Source: Apricaphanius iberus
Lineage: Eukaryota > Chordata > Actinopteri > Cyprinodontiformes > Aphaniidae
Direction of reading: 5' to 3'
Assembly: GCA_028564705.1 (NCBI GenBank)
Contig: JAPXFQ010001677.1
Location: 620,001 to 684,000 of the forward strand
Length of the DNA: 64,000 nucleotides
Below, piece by piece: positions 11,266 through 23,419 of this stretch. Numbering within the stretch: position 1 is the first letter of the stretch; the number at the start of each line of letters is the position of its first letter. Below the pieces are notes generated by a model. That model was given only the letters and a program-made list of their open reading frames with translations, had not been told where the DNA came from and made no database searches. A program made the translations under genes and the position numbers.

Positions 11266-11985
11266 TTGAGTGAAGTCAGTGGAGATAGTCATAGTTGAGG
11301 TTTACGTATGATTGCCTCTCTTACCGGCTTCTCATCATTTAAATCGGGAGAACTTGCACAATTAGTGGCTGATTAATATTTTTTTGCCCCACTGTACTTC
11401 TGCTGTGACAGAATGACTTTATGGGAGGTGAATCAGATGCTCTATAAATGAGAACAGGTGTCCGCTTAAGGCTGAACGTGAAACCTGACTCAAACGTTTT
11501 TTCAAAATGTCTTAGTTTAAAAATGTGCAAAGCTAATCAACCTTAGTTAAAGCTGTAGTCTGGAGGATTTATTTATGTATCAAATTTTTATACATCCTTA
11601 AAATGATAGAGGGGTTTAGTACTATGATAAAAGACTAGTCCTAAAAATGTGTTGTAGTTCCGAAGTCCCTTCTTCCTCTAATGGGCCCTATGCATTTCAA
11701 TCAACTGGCAAATTTTTGAGCCAATAGAATTCAACTTTCAAGCGCATCATGCAGAGGTTATTTCATGCAGACCTGTTAGGATGGGACTGTGCACACAACC
11801 TGCTCCTGTTTACAGTCACCACATTGCAAAAGAGTCTCAGTAGTGTATGCGTAAAATACTATTTGTAAAGCGTAAAATACATTTTATGTGTAACTCTGGG
11901 TGTGTTTAAACTTGTTTTTGGGAAAGTATTTTGAATTTTCACTTGCATCTGAGACCCTTGTTTTAAAAGTGCTAGTATGATGTTA
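11266..11985. other. Nothing recognised
   Basis: This is the spacer between duplicated blocks 1 and 2. No similarity to the corresponding spacer at 17060-17550 was seen, and no coding signal. Confidence 0.4.
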
Positions 11986-11994
11986 TATGAACAT

Positions 11995-12024
11995 TATATA
12001 TCTATATCTACATATATCTATATC

Positions 12025-12087
<63 letters not shown>
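11995..12087. repeat. (TA)n microsatellite
   Basis: An uninterrupted TA tract of about 60 bp (from about 12025) follows a TATATCTATATCTACA prelude. Open frames through it (alternating Ile-Tyr) are not genes. Confidence 0.95.
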
Positions 12088-12090
<3 letters not shown>

Positions 12091-12465
12091 AATAGCTTTA
12101 TTTACATCTTGCATGTCCCGAGGGGAAGTAAATATATGTATGTATTTATAATAAATATCTTTGCAAAGTCTGCGATGGACTGGCGACCTGTCCAGTGTGT
12201 ACCCTGCCTCTCGCCAGTTGACAGCTGTAGATAGGCACCAGCCCCCCCGCGACCCCTTTAGGATCAAGCGGTTCAGAAAATGGATGGATGGATGTTTGTA
12301 AAGTCTTTAAAAATGGTGGCCTAGTGATATCAACATTCAAAAATAAAGAAAGCAGGATGCACTATACATACTAAGGGTGGAGCCAAACCCAATTACAGTA
12401 TTTGGAAAGGCACATATAATGTGATTTTGTTTTAATGAATACATACTTTGAACAAAAAATACTTG
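12088..12465. repeat. Duplicated block 2, copy 1 (with retroposon insert)
   Basis: It matches 18770-18978 from GTGAATAG through GGATGCACTAT and GGTGGAGCCAAAC to GAACAAAAAAT. The match is interrupted only by the 124-bp insert at 12171-12294, which is absent from the other copy. Confidence 0.8.
12171..12294 (+). mobile_element. Short retroposon with GGATGGATG tail
   Basis: The body (TGCGATGGACTGGCGACCTG...) and the ATGG-repeat tail are those of a very common teleost SINE/RTE-like 3' end. It is flanked by TTTGCAAAGTC (12160-12170) and TTTGTAAAGTC (12295-12305), an 11-bp target-site duplication with one change. The duplicated block at 18770-18978 preserves the unoccupied site, so the insertion is directly demonstrated. 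Confidence 0.85.
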
Positions 12466-14193
12466 AAGAAATATTTGTATTTGGAAGTAAGGAAAACTTT
12501 ATATGAGACCGGAGTGCATGGACCCCGGATCACTGAGTGAGTGACAGGAGTCAGGGATGGGAGGGGAAAAGGCGTGACTGCTCCAGCTGCTTCACACAGC
12601 AACAGAGAAGGGATGAACAAGCAAAAAAAAAAAGACTAGATAGAAAAATAACTAGATTTTTGGTAAGATGATTTTTGTAACTTAACTGGGTTCTGCAGAC
12701 AGTTTATAACTTTCAGGAAATGGAGTTTGATCGGCAGGTTAGTCCATTACACTGCAGTACCGTCTGGAGTCTGGTGCTCTAGTGTTCCCTATGTTTAAGT
12801 TGCTCTCTTTGCTCAGTAATTTAGACAATATGCTGTTGACGGTTAAAAAAGTAAAAACAAGGCTTCGTAAACAAGGCTTTGTTAACTCCGCTGAAACTCC
12901 CCACATATATATAGAGCAATGAGTGTGTCTGCTGCTGAGCCATATTCATCCACCTGCCAACACAAACCTCTAATATGGCTGCCACCAATTGTACTTGCTG
13001 CACAGGTTGTTTCATACAAAAATGTTCACTTATAGAATAAGTGCACAACATCTTATGCTTAGCGTGATTCCATAATTTTGGATTGCAATTTTCTACTTGA
13101 ACTCATAGTAGTAGATGGCCTAGTCAATGCATGCAACGGCTCACTAGCATAATTCTAACTTACATGACAATTGTTTTTTTGAAAAAATATTTTTGAAATT
13201 TTCACAATGACACATTTTCAAAAAGAAATTTGACATCATCACATATAAATAAAACAATAAAAAGAGCAAAAAAACAAAAACAGTAATTAAAGCCAAAACA
13301 ATATCTTAATGTTCATAATACCAGCAGGTCCACCACCTTCAAACCTCACACAACTTTAATCTGACTTCATCTTAACCCTGAATGACAACATGCAGTTGTG
13401 TAAATTACATGGCATATTACAGCTGTAGAGAGGCAGTGAAGAAGAAAAAACCCTACACAAAATAATAAATAAAATAAAATGCTATGATACCACTGAGTAC
13501 TAATAAACAGCTCCAACCCTGGCATAATATTTAGTTACAATACTGGTCACATTTCCATCTTCTGTATTTGTTGCTATATAGTGCTGCATATTGATTCAAA
13601 TTTCCAGAATTGATTCAATTCCAATTCTCATGAGCTTTAATCGATTATCGATTAAATATATCTGGATATTTGGTCTGATCCAGTTGGATATAGATGTGTC
13701 GGTGCTATTAAAAAGAATAATTTTTTAGCTGTTTTCTTAATTATATAACTCAGTGACTTAGCACCGGGTAATGAACAGTTTACTAGAAAAAACTGTGTTA
13801 ACACTTTATTTAAATGGCTGTTTGGATTTTTTATTCCTATTTTAGCTGTAAAAGAGGGTCAAATTGTGTAAAAATATTAAGCTGATATTTGAAGTTGTGA
13901 ATCGATTTGATTCCTAGAATTTTTATATGGATTCAAAATCAGTTTTTCTATTTATTTATTTATTCACACCAACACAGCCATATTACTATACACATGCAAG
14001 ACATGACCTACAGCAAACCACTTTAATTTAAAATGGTCTCAGATAAAATGCAATTGATTTGCAGAAATGAGTAACAAGCTAACTTCCAGCTTTTTGCCTG
14101 GGAAAATTTCTCCTGTCAGGGAAAAGGGTTCTTAGAGTTTAGGCAATGCTCTAAACAATACAGGATAGAGGATTGTCACAATACTTTAGAAGT
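12466..14193. other. Intergenic, possible 3' UTR of the sulfotransferase
   Basis: No gene is seen. On the minus strand, overlapping AATAAA signals at about 13951-13963 lie some 230 bp past the sulfotransferase stop and could serve as its polyadenylation signal. The remainder is AT-rich with no recognised repeat. Confidence 0.4.
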
Positions 14194-15301
14194 TCAGACA
14201 GTGGGAGAAGTCTGATTTTGAAGCATGTGACGACGTTTTAACTGGGACTGAAGAAGCTTTGGTGTGTATGAAACCTCAGGCATTAAAAATTTGAGACAGT
14301 GCTCCCTTGTCTCCTGGTCAATATTTTCTGGGAGTTCATAACCTACTATGCCAATGTCCTGACTGGGCTGCCATGGGCGCAGAGCCTTGTTTTTAATCTC
14401 GGAACCTGGGCGCTCTATTGGCCTTTCGCTACCGAAACAGCGTCTTATTAGCCTCTTTTGGGCCTGTTGACGAAGTTGGACCTCTTCCTCCACACAGTCT
14501 AGACCAAGTTCTGACAATTTGACCCACAGAGAAGCATTGAAGTAGTCATAGATGTATGCATCTATGGTGTTCCAGGCACGGGTCTTTGGTTCCATATCTG
14601 GAGATAGTTTCTTCTTGGAACTTTCCGTTCGTGCGTTGAGCTTGATATACAGGATGTCTTCTAAATCCCAAGAAAAAAGATGCCGAAGAAGAACTAGAGA
14701 TTCATCAAAGTACTCAGTGATCATCACTAAAGAGAAAACTTTCTCCAGCTCTGCCACAAAGTCATGTGCATAAGCTACATCTGTTGCTGGATGATCTCTG
14801 TCTCCACCCAAGTCAAAGGTCAAGGTGTTGTGTGCATAGATAGAATGTTCATCTTTTGGGTCATAGTAATGCAAAGGATCATCCAAGAAAGCTTTCAGGG
14901 AGCCATTGGGGACACTTTTGAAGCTCTGAACAAGGGGGCTGCAATATATAAACAAGGATTCAAACATGGAAGCTGGTTCTCTAATGATTGTGATGTATTT
15001 TGTGTCCTTTGGCATAATACTTTGCAGTGCAGATTTTCTAAAGCGCATGTGACTGGTGATTAGGTTGGCTGGTATTGTATCCGGATGGACAAATTCAGAA
15101 GAGAAGAAATGTGGATAACAAAACTGTAGATCACAGCTTGGTATAGGAAATGCCATCGTCAGGTTGTGACCCTCTGCAAACCTAAAGAGGAGGCTCTGCA
15201 TGGTGGAGCTAGCAGTTTTGTGGGTCTTGAGAAAGACAATGTTGGTGTGCTTAGGCTTTATATCAGGGTTTGGATATCCAAGGAAGATCTCACTGGTATT
15301 C
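14194..15301 (-). CDS. Gal3st-family sulfotransferase copy A, catalytic exon
   Basis: This final coding exon of a galactose-3-O-sulfotransferase encodes residues 34-401. These Golgi type II enzymes move sulfate from PAPS to the 3-OH of galactose on glycolipids or glycans. The PAPS 5'-phosphosulfate loop FLKTHKTASST spans residues 56-66, the family SHMRF histidine is H117, and the 3'-phosphate motif has R140 and S148 (IREPASMFES). The C-terminal PWQP, GYELPE and LMPE motifs are also typical. The exon starts after a TTGTTAG acceptor; its first base completes a Trp codon begun in the exon at 16516. Joined, the two give 1206 nt, 401 codons plus TGA, near the family's usual 400-430. No break is visible, so I take it as functional. 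The paralogue (Gal3st1, 2 or 4 type) cannot be fixed by eye. Confidence 0.92.
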
Positions 15302-16515
15302 CTAACAAGAAATAAAAAAACAAAGCATAATCATTTTGAGTCATGCTAGCTTTGTAAAAGGTAATACAATTAAATATGACGATTAAAATTTGTACATAAA
15401 CATCACCTTGATGTAACAAACACTGACTAGAAGATCAAAACAGGAGAAATTGTCTGTGCCTGCAATCTTCCAATTTGACCACACTCTATAGCAAAGCTAA
15501 TGTTTAGTCTTGAAATTTTGCTTCAAAGTAAACAAAACTGTATACATTTTTCATGTTTCTGATTGAAAAAAGATCTAAAGCATTTGAACTAAAGGATACA
15601 ATCTGAGAGACAAGGAATTGTCAGATTGTTGCAAACAAACCAATGCTGGTCTTTGTGGCCCTGAAACCTAAAAGGCAATCTTGATCAGACACCAGTAAGT
15701 GTTGGTAATGTTTCCAAATGTGTCTATAAGACATTCTCTCTCTTTGGTCTATTCCATGCACCGTTTTGACTTACTGTCAGAGGCTTTGACAATTGCCAAC
15801 ATTTATGTTTTTGTTTTTTTTCACCAGTCTAACCTATTGTCTGCTAGTCCTTTATTAGTAAAGGGGAAGTACCGTTTTTTGCAACCTGGATCTTATTTTA
15901 AGCATGCATTATGTTCATTTACTCACCCAGACAAGACTGGAGCAACTTGGCGTCCTTCGTTTATGTTCATTCGCAATCAGCCTATATCCATATGATGGGT
16001 GTTTATGGTGCAACCAAAGTTCAGCCTCAAAATAAGGCATTGTCTGCCACAAACACCTTCATTTCACTAATGTTTGGTTATGAATCACTAGTGGAATTCC
16101 CCTGTGAGTTTGGAGGGGCTGTGTTTTTGTCTCACGCGTTGTTTTACAGGCTTTTAATTGAACTACCCTAACAAGCAATATCAATTACGTCACTGCAATG
16201 CAGCCTCCCAGTTTTAGTCCGAGCGGGGCTTTCAGTCTGTGCTTGACGGGAGTCTGTTAGACAGAACTTTCTACAGCAAACATCAGCATAGTTCGCGTTT
16301 GCGTGTTTCCACATTGCACAAACAGGGTCACTTTACACTTGGTTGCCCTCCACATAGTAGGCTGCCTCTTCTATACTCCTTCATGACTGTGGTAACAAGG
16401 ATTTGCAATATGTATTTACCTAGCTGGACATTGCCTTCAGCAATCAGGACAATACTCACAAGAACTAAGATAATTATCTGAGAACAATTACATTTGGTGT
16501 ATTTCACTCACTCAC

Positions 16516-16613
16516 CAGGTAAAGTGGCCTCCATTGTGCAGCAGAAAAGTGAAGGTTAAAATACCAAAGAGAAACATCATTATCATCATGTGTGTTATCG
16601 TTAGATGCCTCAT
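16516..16613 (-). CDS. Gal3st copy A, N-terminal membrane-anchor exon
   Basis: This small exon encodes the start of the sulfotransferase. The ATG is at 16613-16611, five bases after a clear acceptor (CTCTGCCATCCACAG, exon from 16618). It encodes a short tail with two histidines followed by a run of Met, Ile, Phe and Leu (about residues 8-25), which forms a signal anchor. It ends in TG before a consensus donor, GTGAGT, at 16515. The phase-2 end joins the catalytic exon at 15301 to make a Trp codon and keeps the frame. The intron is 1214 bp. Type II Golgi sulfotransferases are expected to have exactly such an N-terminus, and copy B has an equivalent exon at 29100-29191. A start at Met67 in the catalytic exon would remove the anchor and cut the PAPS loop, so I reject it. 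Confidence 0.85.
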
Positions 16614-16808
16614 TTTGTCTGTGGATGGCAGAGAGAAAAATTGTAAAAGACAGTTTCTACCGTGTGGATTACTGCATATTAAGGTCTATTTGGTTTGTAA
16701 AGTTTTAATTTGGCAGTTATAAGCGTTTTTATGATTTTAAATAGTCTCAGGCCGCTGTGGTTTCTAAACCAAACAAATACGGAGGGTCCACTGTGAAGCA
16801 GGTTCATC

Positions 16809-17059
16809 AGATGGTTTGTGGGGACTGAAAGAAGGAAGAACAAAAAACAGTCAGACACACCTGCCATTTCCAAAGGAGAGGTTGCAAACCCTTAAAAAAA
16901 GAGATGAACACCACAGACCTGGTGAATCTTTTAAAAGAATCAACAGGAAAGTTCAAATAAAACAACATGGGATAAATATTTTTTTCTTTGGGAGTCAAAT
17001 GGTGCAGAATAAGTAAAAAAAAAAAGTTTAAAGTCTTAAGCAGTCGAGATCAAGTCTGT
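16809..17059. repeat. Duplicated block 1, copy 2
   Basis: This is the partner of 11022-11265. It lies within the 5' intron of Gal3st copy A, just upstream of the anchor exon. Confidence 0.8.
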
Positions 17060-17552
17060 ATGACTGGTTCATTCCTGAGGCAAAGTATTTCAAAATTAAG
17101 GTAAGGACTTTAAAGGGAAACAACAAAAATAAATCAATATATGTTTGGAATGAGTAGGAAAGCAGTGGAATTAGCAACACTTTATGTCTTCAATGACCCC
17201 AACACATTTACATACAATATAAGTAGTTAATCATAATCAGGGGGACATTAGTCTACCAACGTAGAGAGAGGTGGATCAGGCAGTGAAATTATCAACAGCT
17301 TCTTCAGGAATGAGGCCAAATGGAGCTATATATTACAGGAATATTTTTTAATATCCTATCCAGGCTCATAAGTGAAACTCTTGCAAAAGACAAATAGTGT
17401 CAAAGCTGTATAGACGTATGTCAGCATAGACGTATGTCTATGTTGATGATGAGCAGTAGACACAGAGCGATGTAGAAATAATTTTTCCAGCTTTGTGAGA
17501 CACTTTGAGAAAAGAAAACTAAGCACATTTTCTCTATAAAGTCTGTTTGTTA

Positions 17553-18765
17553 AGTTATCGGTTTTGAGGCTCAGAGAGACAAACTTTTACCAAAACTAAA
17601 ATTACTGTCTTTTAATTCTTCTTTACAAGTGAAGAATCTGGGTGTGATTTTTGACTCTGAGCTGAATTTTATCCCCCACATTAAAAATATTACTAAATTA
17701 GTATTTTATCACCTAAGGAACATTGCTAGCATCCACCCCATTCGGGCCAATACGGAGACGCTAATGCATGCTTTTATCACCAGTAGACTTGATTATTGTA
17801 ACGCCCTGTTTTCTGGCCTTCCCAAAAAGACTACCTCAAGTTTACAGCTTTTACAGTGTTCAGCAGTTCGTGTCCTGATGATGACCAGGAGGCGGGAGCA
17901 CATTACACAGTTCCTCAAATCACTGAATTGGCCCCTTGTATGTTTTAGGATCGAGTTAAAGGTTCTTTTAATGGTTTTTAAGTGTCTTAATGGTCTTCGG
18001 CCTTCTTATCTTTCAGAAATGCTTTTACCATATGAACTCTCGCCGTCTCTGCGCTCCTCTGGCAGCCGTCTCCTTATCATTCCCAAAGTCAGGAAACAGA
18101 CTCATGGTGAGGCGTCCTTCCATTATTATGGCCCTCACCTCTGGAACAGGCTGCTGGAGGACCTCAGGGCCGCAGAGAACGTTCATGTTTTTAAGAGCAG
18201 GCTCAAAACTCACCTTTTTTACCAACTTTTAAGTAATTTTTATCTATTAATATATGTTTAACTGGTCAGCATATTTTACCTGATTTACTTTTTAGTTTAG
18301 CTTTTAACTGTTTATTTATTAATCTGCTTTGCATTTGTATCTTGATTCTATCTTATCATAGTTTTCCACTTTATACACTTTATATTTTATACACCTAATA
18401 TTTTAACTTATTTTAATCTTCATCCTGGTGCTTGGGTGGAGGTGGGGGTACCAGCCCTCCCTCCTCTGGGAGCCCTGGGTCAGTGCCCTGGCTGCTACTG
18501 CTGATCCGCTGCTGCCGATGCAGATGGCTCCCATGATGGCATTTCCTGGGTCATCTTTGCTCAGCCCGCTGGTATGTAGCTTTTCTGTATAAGTGTGTGT
18601 GTGTATGGCTGATGGGTTGGGTTTGGAGGGGGGTGTAGTTGTGATGATGATTTTATTTTTGGTTTTTGAAGGGGGGTTGTGGGGTCATCTTCAATCTGTT
18701 AAGCACTTTGGGAAACTGTTTGGAAAGCACTTAATAAATACAGTTTGATTTTATATATATACATC
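17553..18765 (+). mobile_element. L2-type LINE, 5'-truncated copy 1
   Basis: The open frame 17629-18261 (210 codons) is the C-terminal part of an L2 LINE reverse-transcriptase protein (SRLDYCNALFSGLP, RREHIT, HLWNRL and FKSRLKTHLF motifs). Upstream sequence to about 17553 aligns with the longer copy at 57230. After the stop comes a G-rich 3' UTR block (18420-18560) and a tail ending TTAATAAATACAGTTTGATT. The polymerase core and endonuclease are absent, so the copy is dead on arrival. It sits in the 5' intron of Gal3st copy A, in the opposite orientation to that gene. Confidence 0.88.
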
Positions 18766-18769
18766 TTTG

Positions 18770-18978
18770 GTGAATAGTTTTATTTACATGTTGCATGTGC
18801 TGAGGGCAAGTAAATATGTTTGCAAAGTGTTTAAGAGTGGTGGCCTAGCGAAATTATCATTCAAAAATAAAGAGAGGAGGATGCACTATGCATACTAGGG
18901 GTGGAGCCAAACTGGAATACGGTATCCGGAAAGGCACAAATAAATTGTTTTTAATGAATACTTCAAACAAAAAATAAC
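18770..18978. repeat. Duplicated block 2, copy 2 (empty site)
   Basis: This is the partner of 12088-12465. It lacks the 124-bp retroposon and carries a single TTTGCAAAGTG at the corresponding site. It lies directly after the 3' end of the L2 copy. Confidence 0.8.
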
Positions 18979-19168
18979 AAGTACAAGCCCAACAGATTTA
19001 TTTTTCTCAAGCAACGCATTACAACTTTGCTATCGTACTCCACTTGAGTTGTTTAAGGCTTTTTAGGTCTGTCTCCCATTGTTCTGGGTTGATACGGTTT
19101 GGTATGTGGTTTGGATCACAGGAAAATAAAGTAAGAGGCTCCCACTTGTGTCCTTTTTTAAAGCTTTT

Positions 19169-19768
19169 CTTAAAGCTTCAGTAGGTAACTGAGAGGAGAG
19201 CAGAGTTTGCTTGAAAATTTGAACTAAAAAAAGCTTCACATTACTCCCCTCCCTCTCCGGTGCACTCATGCCCCGACTCCAAGGCCCTCCTGCTCCTCCC
19301 TCCTAATAGAGAATCTCAGCTGATGCGACTTGAAGTGGCAAGCGTAAGCAATGGAGTGCGAACCGGCAAGAGCAAAACATAAACTCACCTCCACACAGCT
19401 AGAAAAGATGTTGTCCTGTTGCTCGGCCAAAGCTCACTCCTAGCTTCGTGCCGTTAGCTGTTCTGATAGAGCTCAGGCGGTTGCGTACATAGCTGCGTAG
19501 CGGAGCGAGGGGCAGGTTGTGGTGTGTGTGAGGAGTGATAGACAGATGTCAGACACTCCATCAGACGCTGCTCTGGCTCTGATTGGGCGTTTTCTACCGG
19601 GAGCGGTGGATTCTTGCAAATCGCAGAAGGAGCAGTAGGCGTGACCAATGGAGTTGCTTTTTTCCCCACAAATTACTAATCTCATTTCCTACTTTCAGGA
19701 CATATGGACAGTTTTAGCAACAATCACAAAAAATGACTTTTATTATAGTTACCTACTGCAGCTTTAAG
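19169..19768. mobile_element. MITE with CTTAAAGCTTCAGTAGGTAACT termini
   Basis: CTTAAAGCTTCAGTAGGTAACT-like sequence at 19169-19190 is mirrored by its near-exact reverse complement at 19747-19768. The 600-bp body encodes nothing recognisable and is GC-richer than its surroundings. The termini are those of a common teleost hAT-like non-autonomous family. It is inside the 5' intron of Gal3st copy A. Confidence 0.8.
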
Positions 19769-21629
19769 CTTTTTTTGTGCTACTGTCTGGGTCCCACCTC
19801 AATATTTGCTCAACATTAATGAAAGCAGTATTGGTCAAGTTACTTTGAAATAGTAATTAGTTACTAATTACTGTTTACTTATTCACAAAATTAATAAGTT
19901 ACTTTATAATTACTTTTGACTATGCTCTGAACCAATCATAGCATATTCAGCAATAGTTAAAATCAGTCTCTCCTAACTTCATTTAAAAATTTTCGTATGT
20001 ATATATCTTAACAGTTGTTGAAGTGCAGCGATTAATAATGAGTATAATAAAAATATGCAAAGGTCTGCCTTGGAATTGGATGTTAGCCACAGTGGTCATG
20101 TCATGGGAGCCTCTAGGGTTTCTGAATTAGTTTCACTTGTGCTGTGCTGGCTTTGTAGATGCTTGTCCAGAATTCAGGTGAAATTTTCCACTGTATATGA
20201 AGGTTTGCTTTCGATGCAAAGTGTATATTAGATGCTAATGTTGTCACTTTTTACGGAGTCAAACCAGTGTTGTGTCAGTGTTTCCAAGCATTAAAACACT
20301 GCATGATTTTGCTCTCTCCGACTCTCCATGTTACCTCTTGTTTTTGTTGTTACCGCTGTTGTCACACACTCATAAGTGATTGTCATCAAACACTCATTAA
20401 AGGTTTACTAAATTAAAGGTTTAATATTGCAGCACACCTGTGTGGAAATAATAGTAATCAATTTACTTTTTGGCAATATTAATCCCTTACATGTTGAATA
20501 AATAATTGGAACAGAGTAATGATATTACTTCTACCACTATCCCTCAAAAAGGATAAATGTCACATTACATTTTTGAGGTTGTTTACTGTGATCTCGTGTT
20601 GTTTAACGATACAAATATGGGGCAACTGTACCAGGGGTGCACTGACTCTTTATATCCTCTGCATGTTCCTGGTGTATTGGCACACCTACAATTGCTGTTT
20701 ATGTTACTGTTTTTATCCAAAATGGACTTCTACCACATTCTGTCCAAAATAACAGTGTGACCATAAAAGGTTAAATGAACACCAACCCCAAAATCAAAGA
20801 GGATGGGATTGCAAAAAGGAAAAAAAGAGAACATTCAAAATCGTGTTAGACATGTGGATCAACATGGATAAACCAGTAACAGGCAAATCAGCCAGACAGC
20901 AGCACAAAGTAGTGTAGGGAATGAAAGGGTAATCAAAACCAGGACAGAAGGAGTGCAAAAATAATAAAAAAAAACTCTGTAGTCTTTTAGCAATTTGGTT
21001 TCAGGAACTTATTCCTTGCAGGAATGTATTTTCTTTATGGCTCTTTACTGTAGAAGCATATGAAATATTTTTGCTATAGGCTTACATTGTATTTACTAAG
21101 CTTAAAACATTAGTACATACTCTTTTCTTTACATGTACAGTTTGGTTACATAAAACTAATAGTTATTATGTCTTGCTTAAAAAAGTGTTTGACTTGAGCA
21201 GTTTTCCCTTGACATATTCAAATAGTAAGCAAACATATCGTGCCATATCGTTGTTCCTGAATTAGCTTTCCAGATAAGCAAAATCACCATCAGTAATTTA
21301 TAGACTGCCCTGTCATCAGATTTCAAGTCTGCCAAAACATATTAGTTTACCAGAAACCCATATTTTTTATATTTAGATCAAAATACGCAGTATTTTTTTG
21401 ACAAAGATCCAAGGAAAACAGAAATGTGTACTTGTGTAATGTTTAGATAGAAAGAAGACACAAAAGTTTAGAGATACAAAACAAGCACAGAATAAAACAA
21501 TCATAGTCTAATGAATAAAATAGGTGTCTAAAATAGCCATACGTTTGATTATTTCACACATTGTTTTTACTTGCATGTTCAGTAATATATATGAAAAAAA
21601 ACTGCATTAAAAAATAGAAACATACTTAC
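19769..21629 (-). other. 5' intron of Gal3st copy A, no features
   Basis: AT-rich intron-like sequence. No coding exon or named repeat was found. Confidence 0.4.
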
Positions 21630-21800
21630 ATGACATACTTGCCGCTCTAGTATAAAATCCTTGTGCGATTTTTGTAAACTGCCTCACTTGTTGGGATGTT
21701 GTATTACTGCAGTATTATGCAAACACCAAAGCTGACCTTGGGAAACCTGTTCTCTGATTGTTATCTGTGGAAACAAGAAAACATTTCATATCTTTGTGTG
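21630..21800 (-). other. Probable noncoding first exon of Gal3st copy A
   Basis: On the minus strand the segment ends TGTCAT before a strong donor, GTAAGTATG. The same TGTCAT/GTAAGTA junction occurs at the corresponding place of copy B (31520), and CAGGTTTCC is also shared a little upstream. Since the ATG of copy A is only five bases into the anchor exon, a separate 5' UTR exon is required, and this is the best candidate. The transcription start is not defined. Confidence 0.5.
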
Positions 21801-22367
21801 TGGTATACTGTATATTTGAATGATAACTGTTTGATTTAAAGGGGACATATGAAAATCCCCTTGTTTTATCCCTGAAATGCAGTGTGTTGTGCATTTAGAG
21901 TTTGTAGGAGTGCAAAAACACATGTATTCATCACCCGAGGTGTTGAGGAGATATTTTTATGTACTGTTTTGGTTATATTTTATAAGCTGTTCAGTTTTCT
22001 CTAATATCCAAGTCCAGGTATGCCAAAGGCACAAGTTGAACAGTCAAAATGTTTGGTTGATGGATGTGTTAACTATCAGGATTTTTTGCGCTGTACTCCA
22101 GCATCAGAACATCTTCAAAGTGCCTGGTTAAATCATATTTTTCAAGTTTGTGTTTAAGCTGTTATACGTCAGCATATGTTCCTGTAAAATTGCTAATGTT
22201 TCTCTTAACTTTCACGTAGTCTGCTTGCTTAAACACAAGATTGTTGTTTAGTATAATCTTTTTTTATGCAATTTACGAATTGTGTTTTTATAGCTTTTAA
22301 GTTACACAGTACCGTTTTAGTGATGGTGTTTCAAATGCATTGCTAAACATAGCTCTCAGGTTGCAGT
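21801..22367. other. Upstream region of Gal3st copy A
   Basis: AT-rich sequence that should contain the promoter if the 5' exon is correct. No convincing TATA box was seen. TTTAAAGGGGACATATGAAAA at 21835 onward resembles the end of a dispersed repeat. Confidence 0.3.
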
Positions 22368-22694
22368 TGATGGAGGACCCAGATGCGGAGTGGCGTTTGT
22401 AGCCTTTGTGCCCCATATTTATTAAAGTCCAAAGAGAGCAAACCGAGACGGCAGACGAAGTGAACTCAGGAACAAAGAACAATCCCATAAAGACAGACAG
22501 ACACAGAAAGGTATATATACCGTGGGAAGGGTAATCAGGAAATGGAGAACAACTGGGAGCAGGGGAGGAAGACACAGGGAGGACTAATAGGAGAACAGGT
22601 GAAACAAACTAGCACTCAGACGGATTAACACAGACAAAGGAGTAAGAGAGACACAAACAGGGAGAAAAAGAAGTGACAAAGACAGATCTAAACA
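22368..22694 (-). repeat. LTR of a retrotransposon (minus strand)
   Basis: Read on the minus strand it begins TGTTTAGATCTG directly after the purine tract GGGGGAGGGGGGTAC (22695-22709). It has a TATATATACC box near 22511 and an AATAAA signal near 22420, and ends CCTCCATCA. The size, 327 bp, and the layout fit an LTR. Superfamily (Gypsy-like suspected) unproven. Confidence 0.6.
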
Positions 22695-23415
22695 GTACCC
22701 CCCTCCCCCAAGGCCTAGGTGGGAGAAGGGGGTCCAGGATGGAGGAAGCAAAGTCCATGAGAGACTGGTGTTGGGTCACACACAGTCATCAGGTGTTGGT
22801 AATCTGCACTCTAGCTCCACAGGAAGTGGGGGGGTGAAGTCTGTAAATACACCCTCGCTGTCAGCCGCTCTTCCTTCTCCAAGGCGGTTAGCGGCCAGCT
22901 AGCTCCAGGGAAGACAACCGCCAACCACCTCTCGCTCACAGGTGAAGGAAAGACCTGAGAGAAACTTGCTTCAAGGAACTCAAAAACCACTTAAGTTGAA
23001 TCCTTAACATTGATAAACAAAACATTGTGTGATCCTCAAAGCCTGACGAACGGTTCCCTGAGTTTCAGAGCCCTGAGAAACCGGGAGCTGAGAGCTACAT
23101 GCGGTGGGAGTCTAAACTAGCAGAGGCCACATTATTCGACGCCACAGAGCCGATAAGAATTGCCATGCTGGAAACCGTCAAAAGGTACTGTCAGTGAAAG
23201 AAAGCTGGTATTGATCGCTGCTAAGCCAAATCGGAGGTTGAGCTAACGGCATCCCCAACGGCCACAAGGGTCACTATAACCAGCTACTGCAGCCATTGTT
23301 AGCCGCTAGGCCAACGTTGCCCGACCCCCTTTCCTCATCGACTATGGAGAAAACCTGGAGAACTTTAAACGTTCATAAGGTCTGTTTGAGCAGAGGCAAA
23401 ATTAGTTTTGATTTG
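22695..23415 (-). other. Internal remnant of LTR element or unassigned repeat
   Basis: It starts with the polypurine tract of the neighbouring LTR. Beyond this are CpG-bearing sequences with no protein motif that I recognise. Confidence 0.35.
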
Positions 23416-23419
23416 ATTT

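Noticed and set aside
11977..12267. Ile-Tyr repeat proteins on both strands
   Set aside because: They are translations of a (TA)n microsatellite.
15199..15201. Start of the sulfotransferase at the first ATG of the catalytic exon
   Set aside because: This Met lies within the PAPS-binding loop; starting there would remove the loop and membrane anchor, and an in-phase anchor exon exists at 16516-16613.
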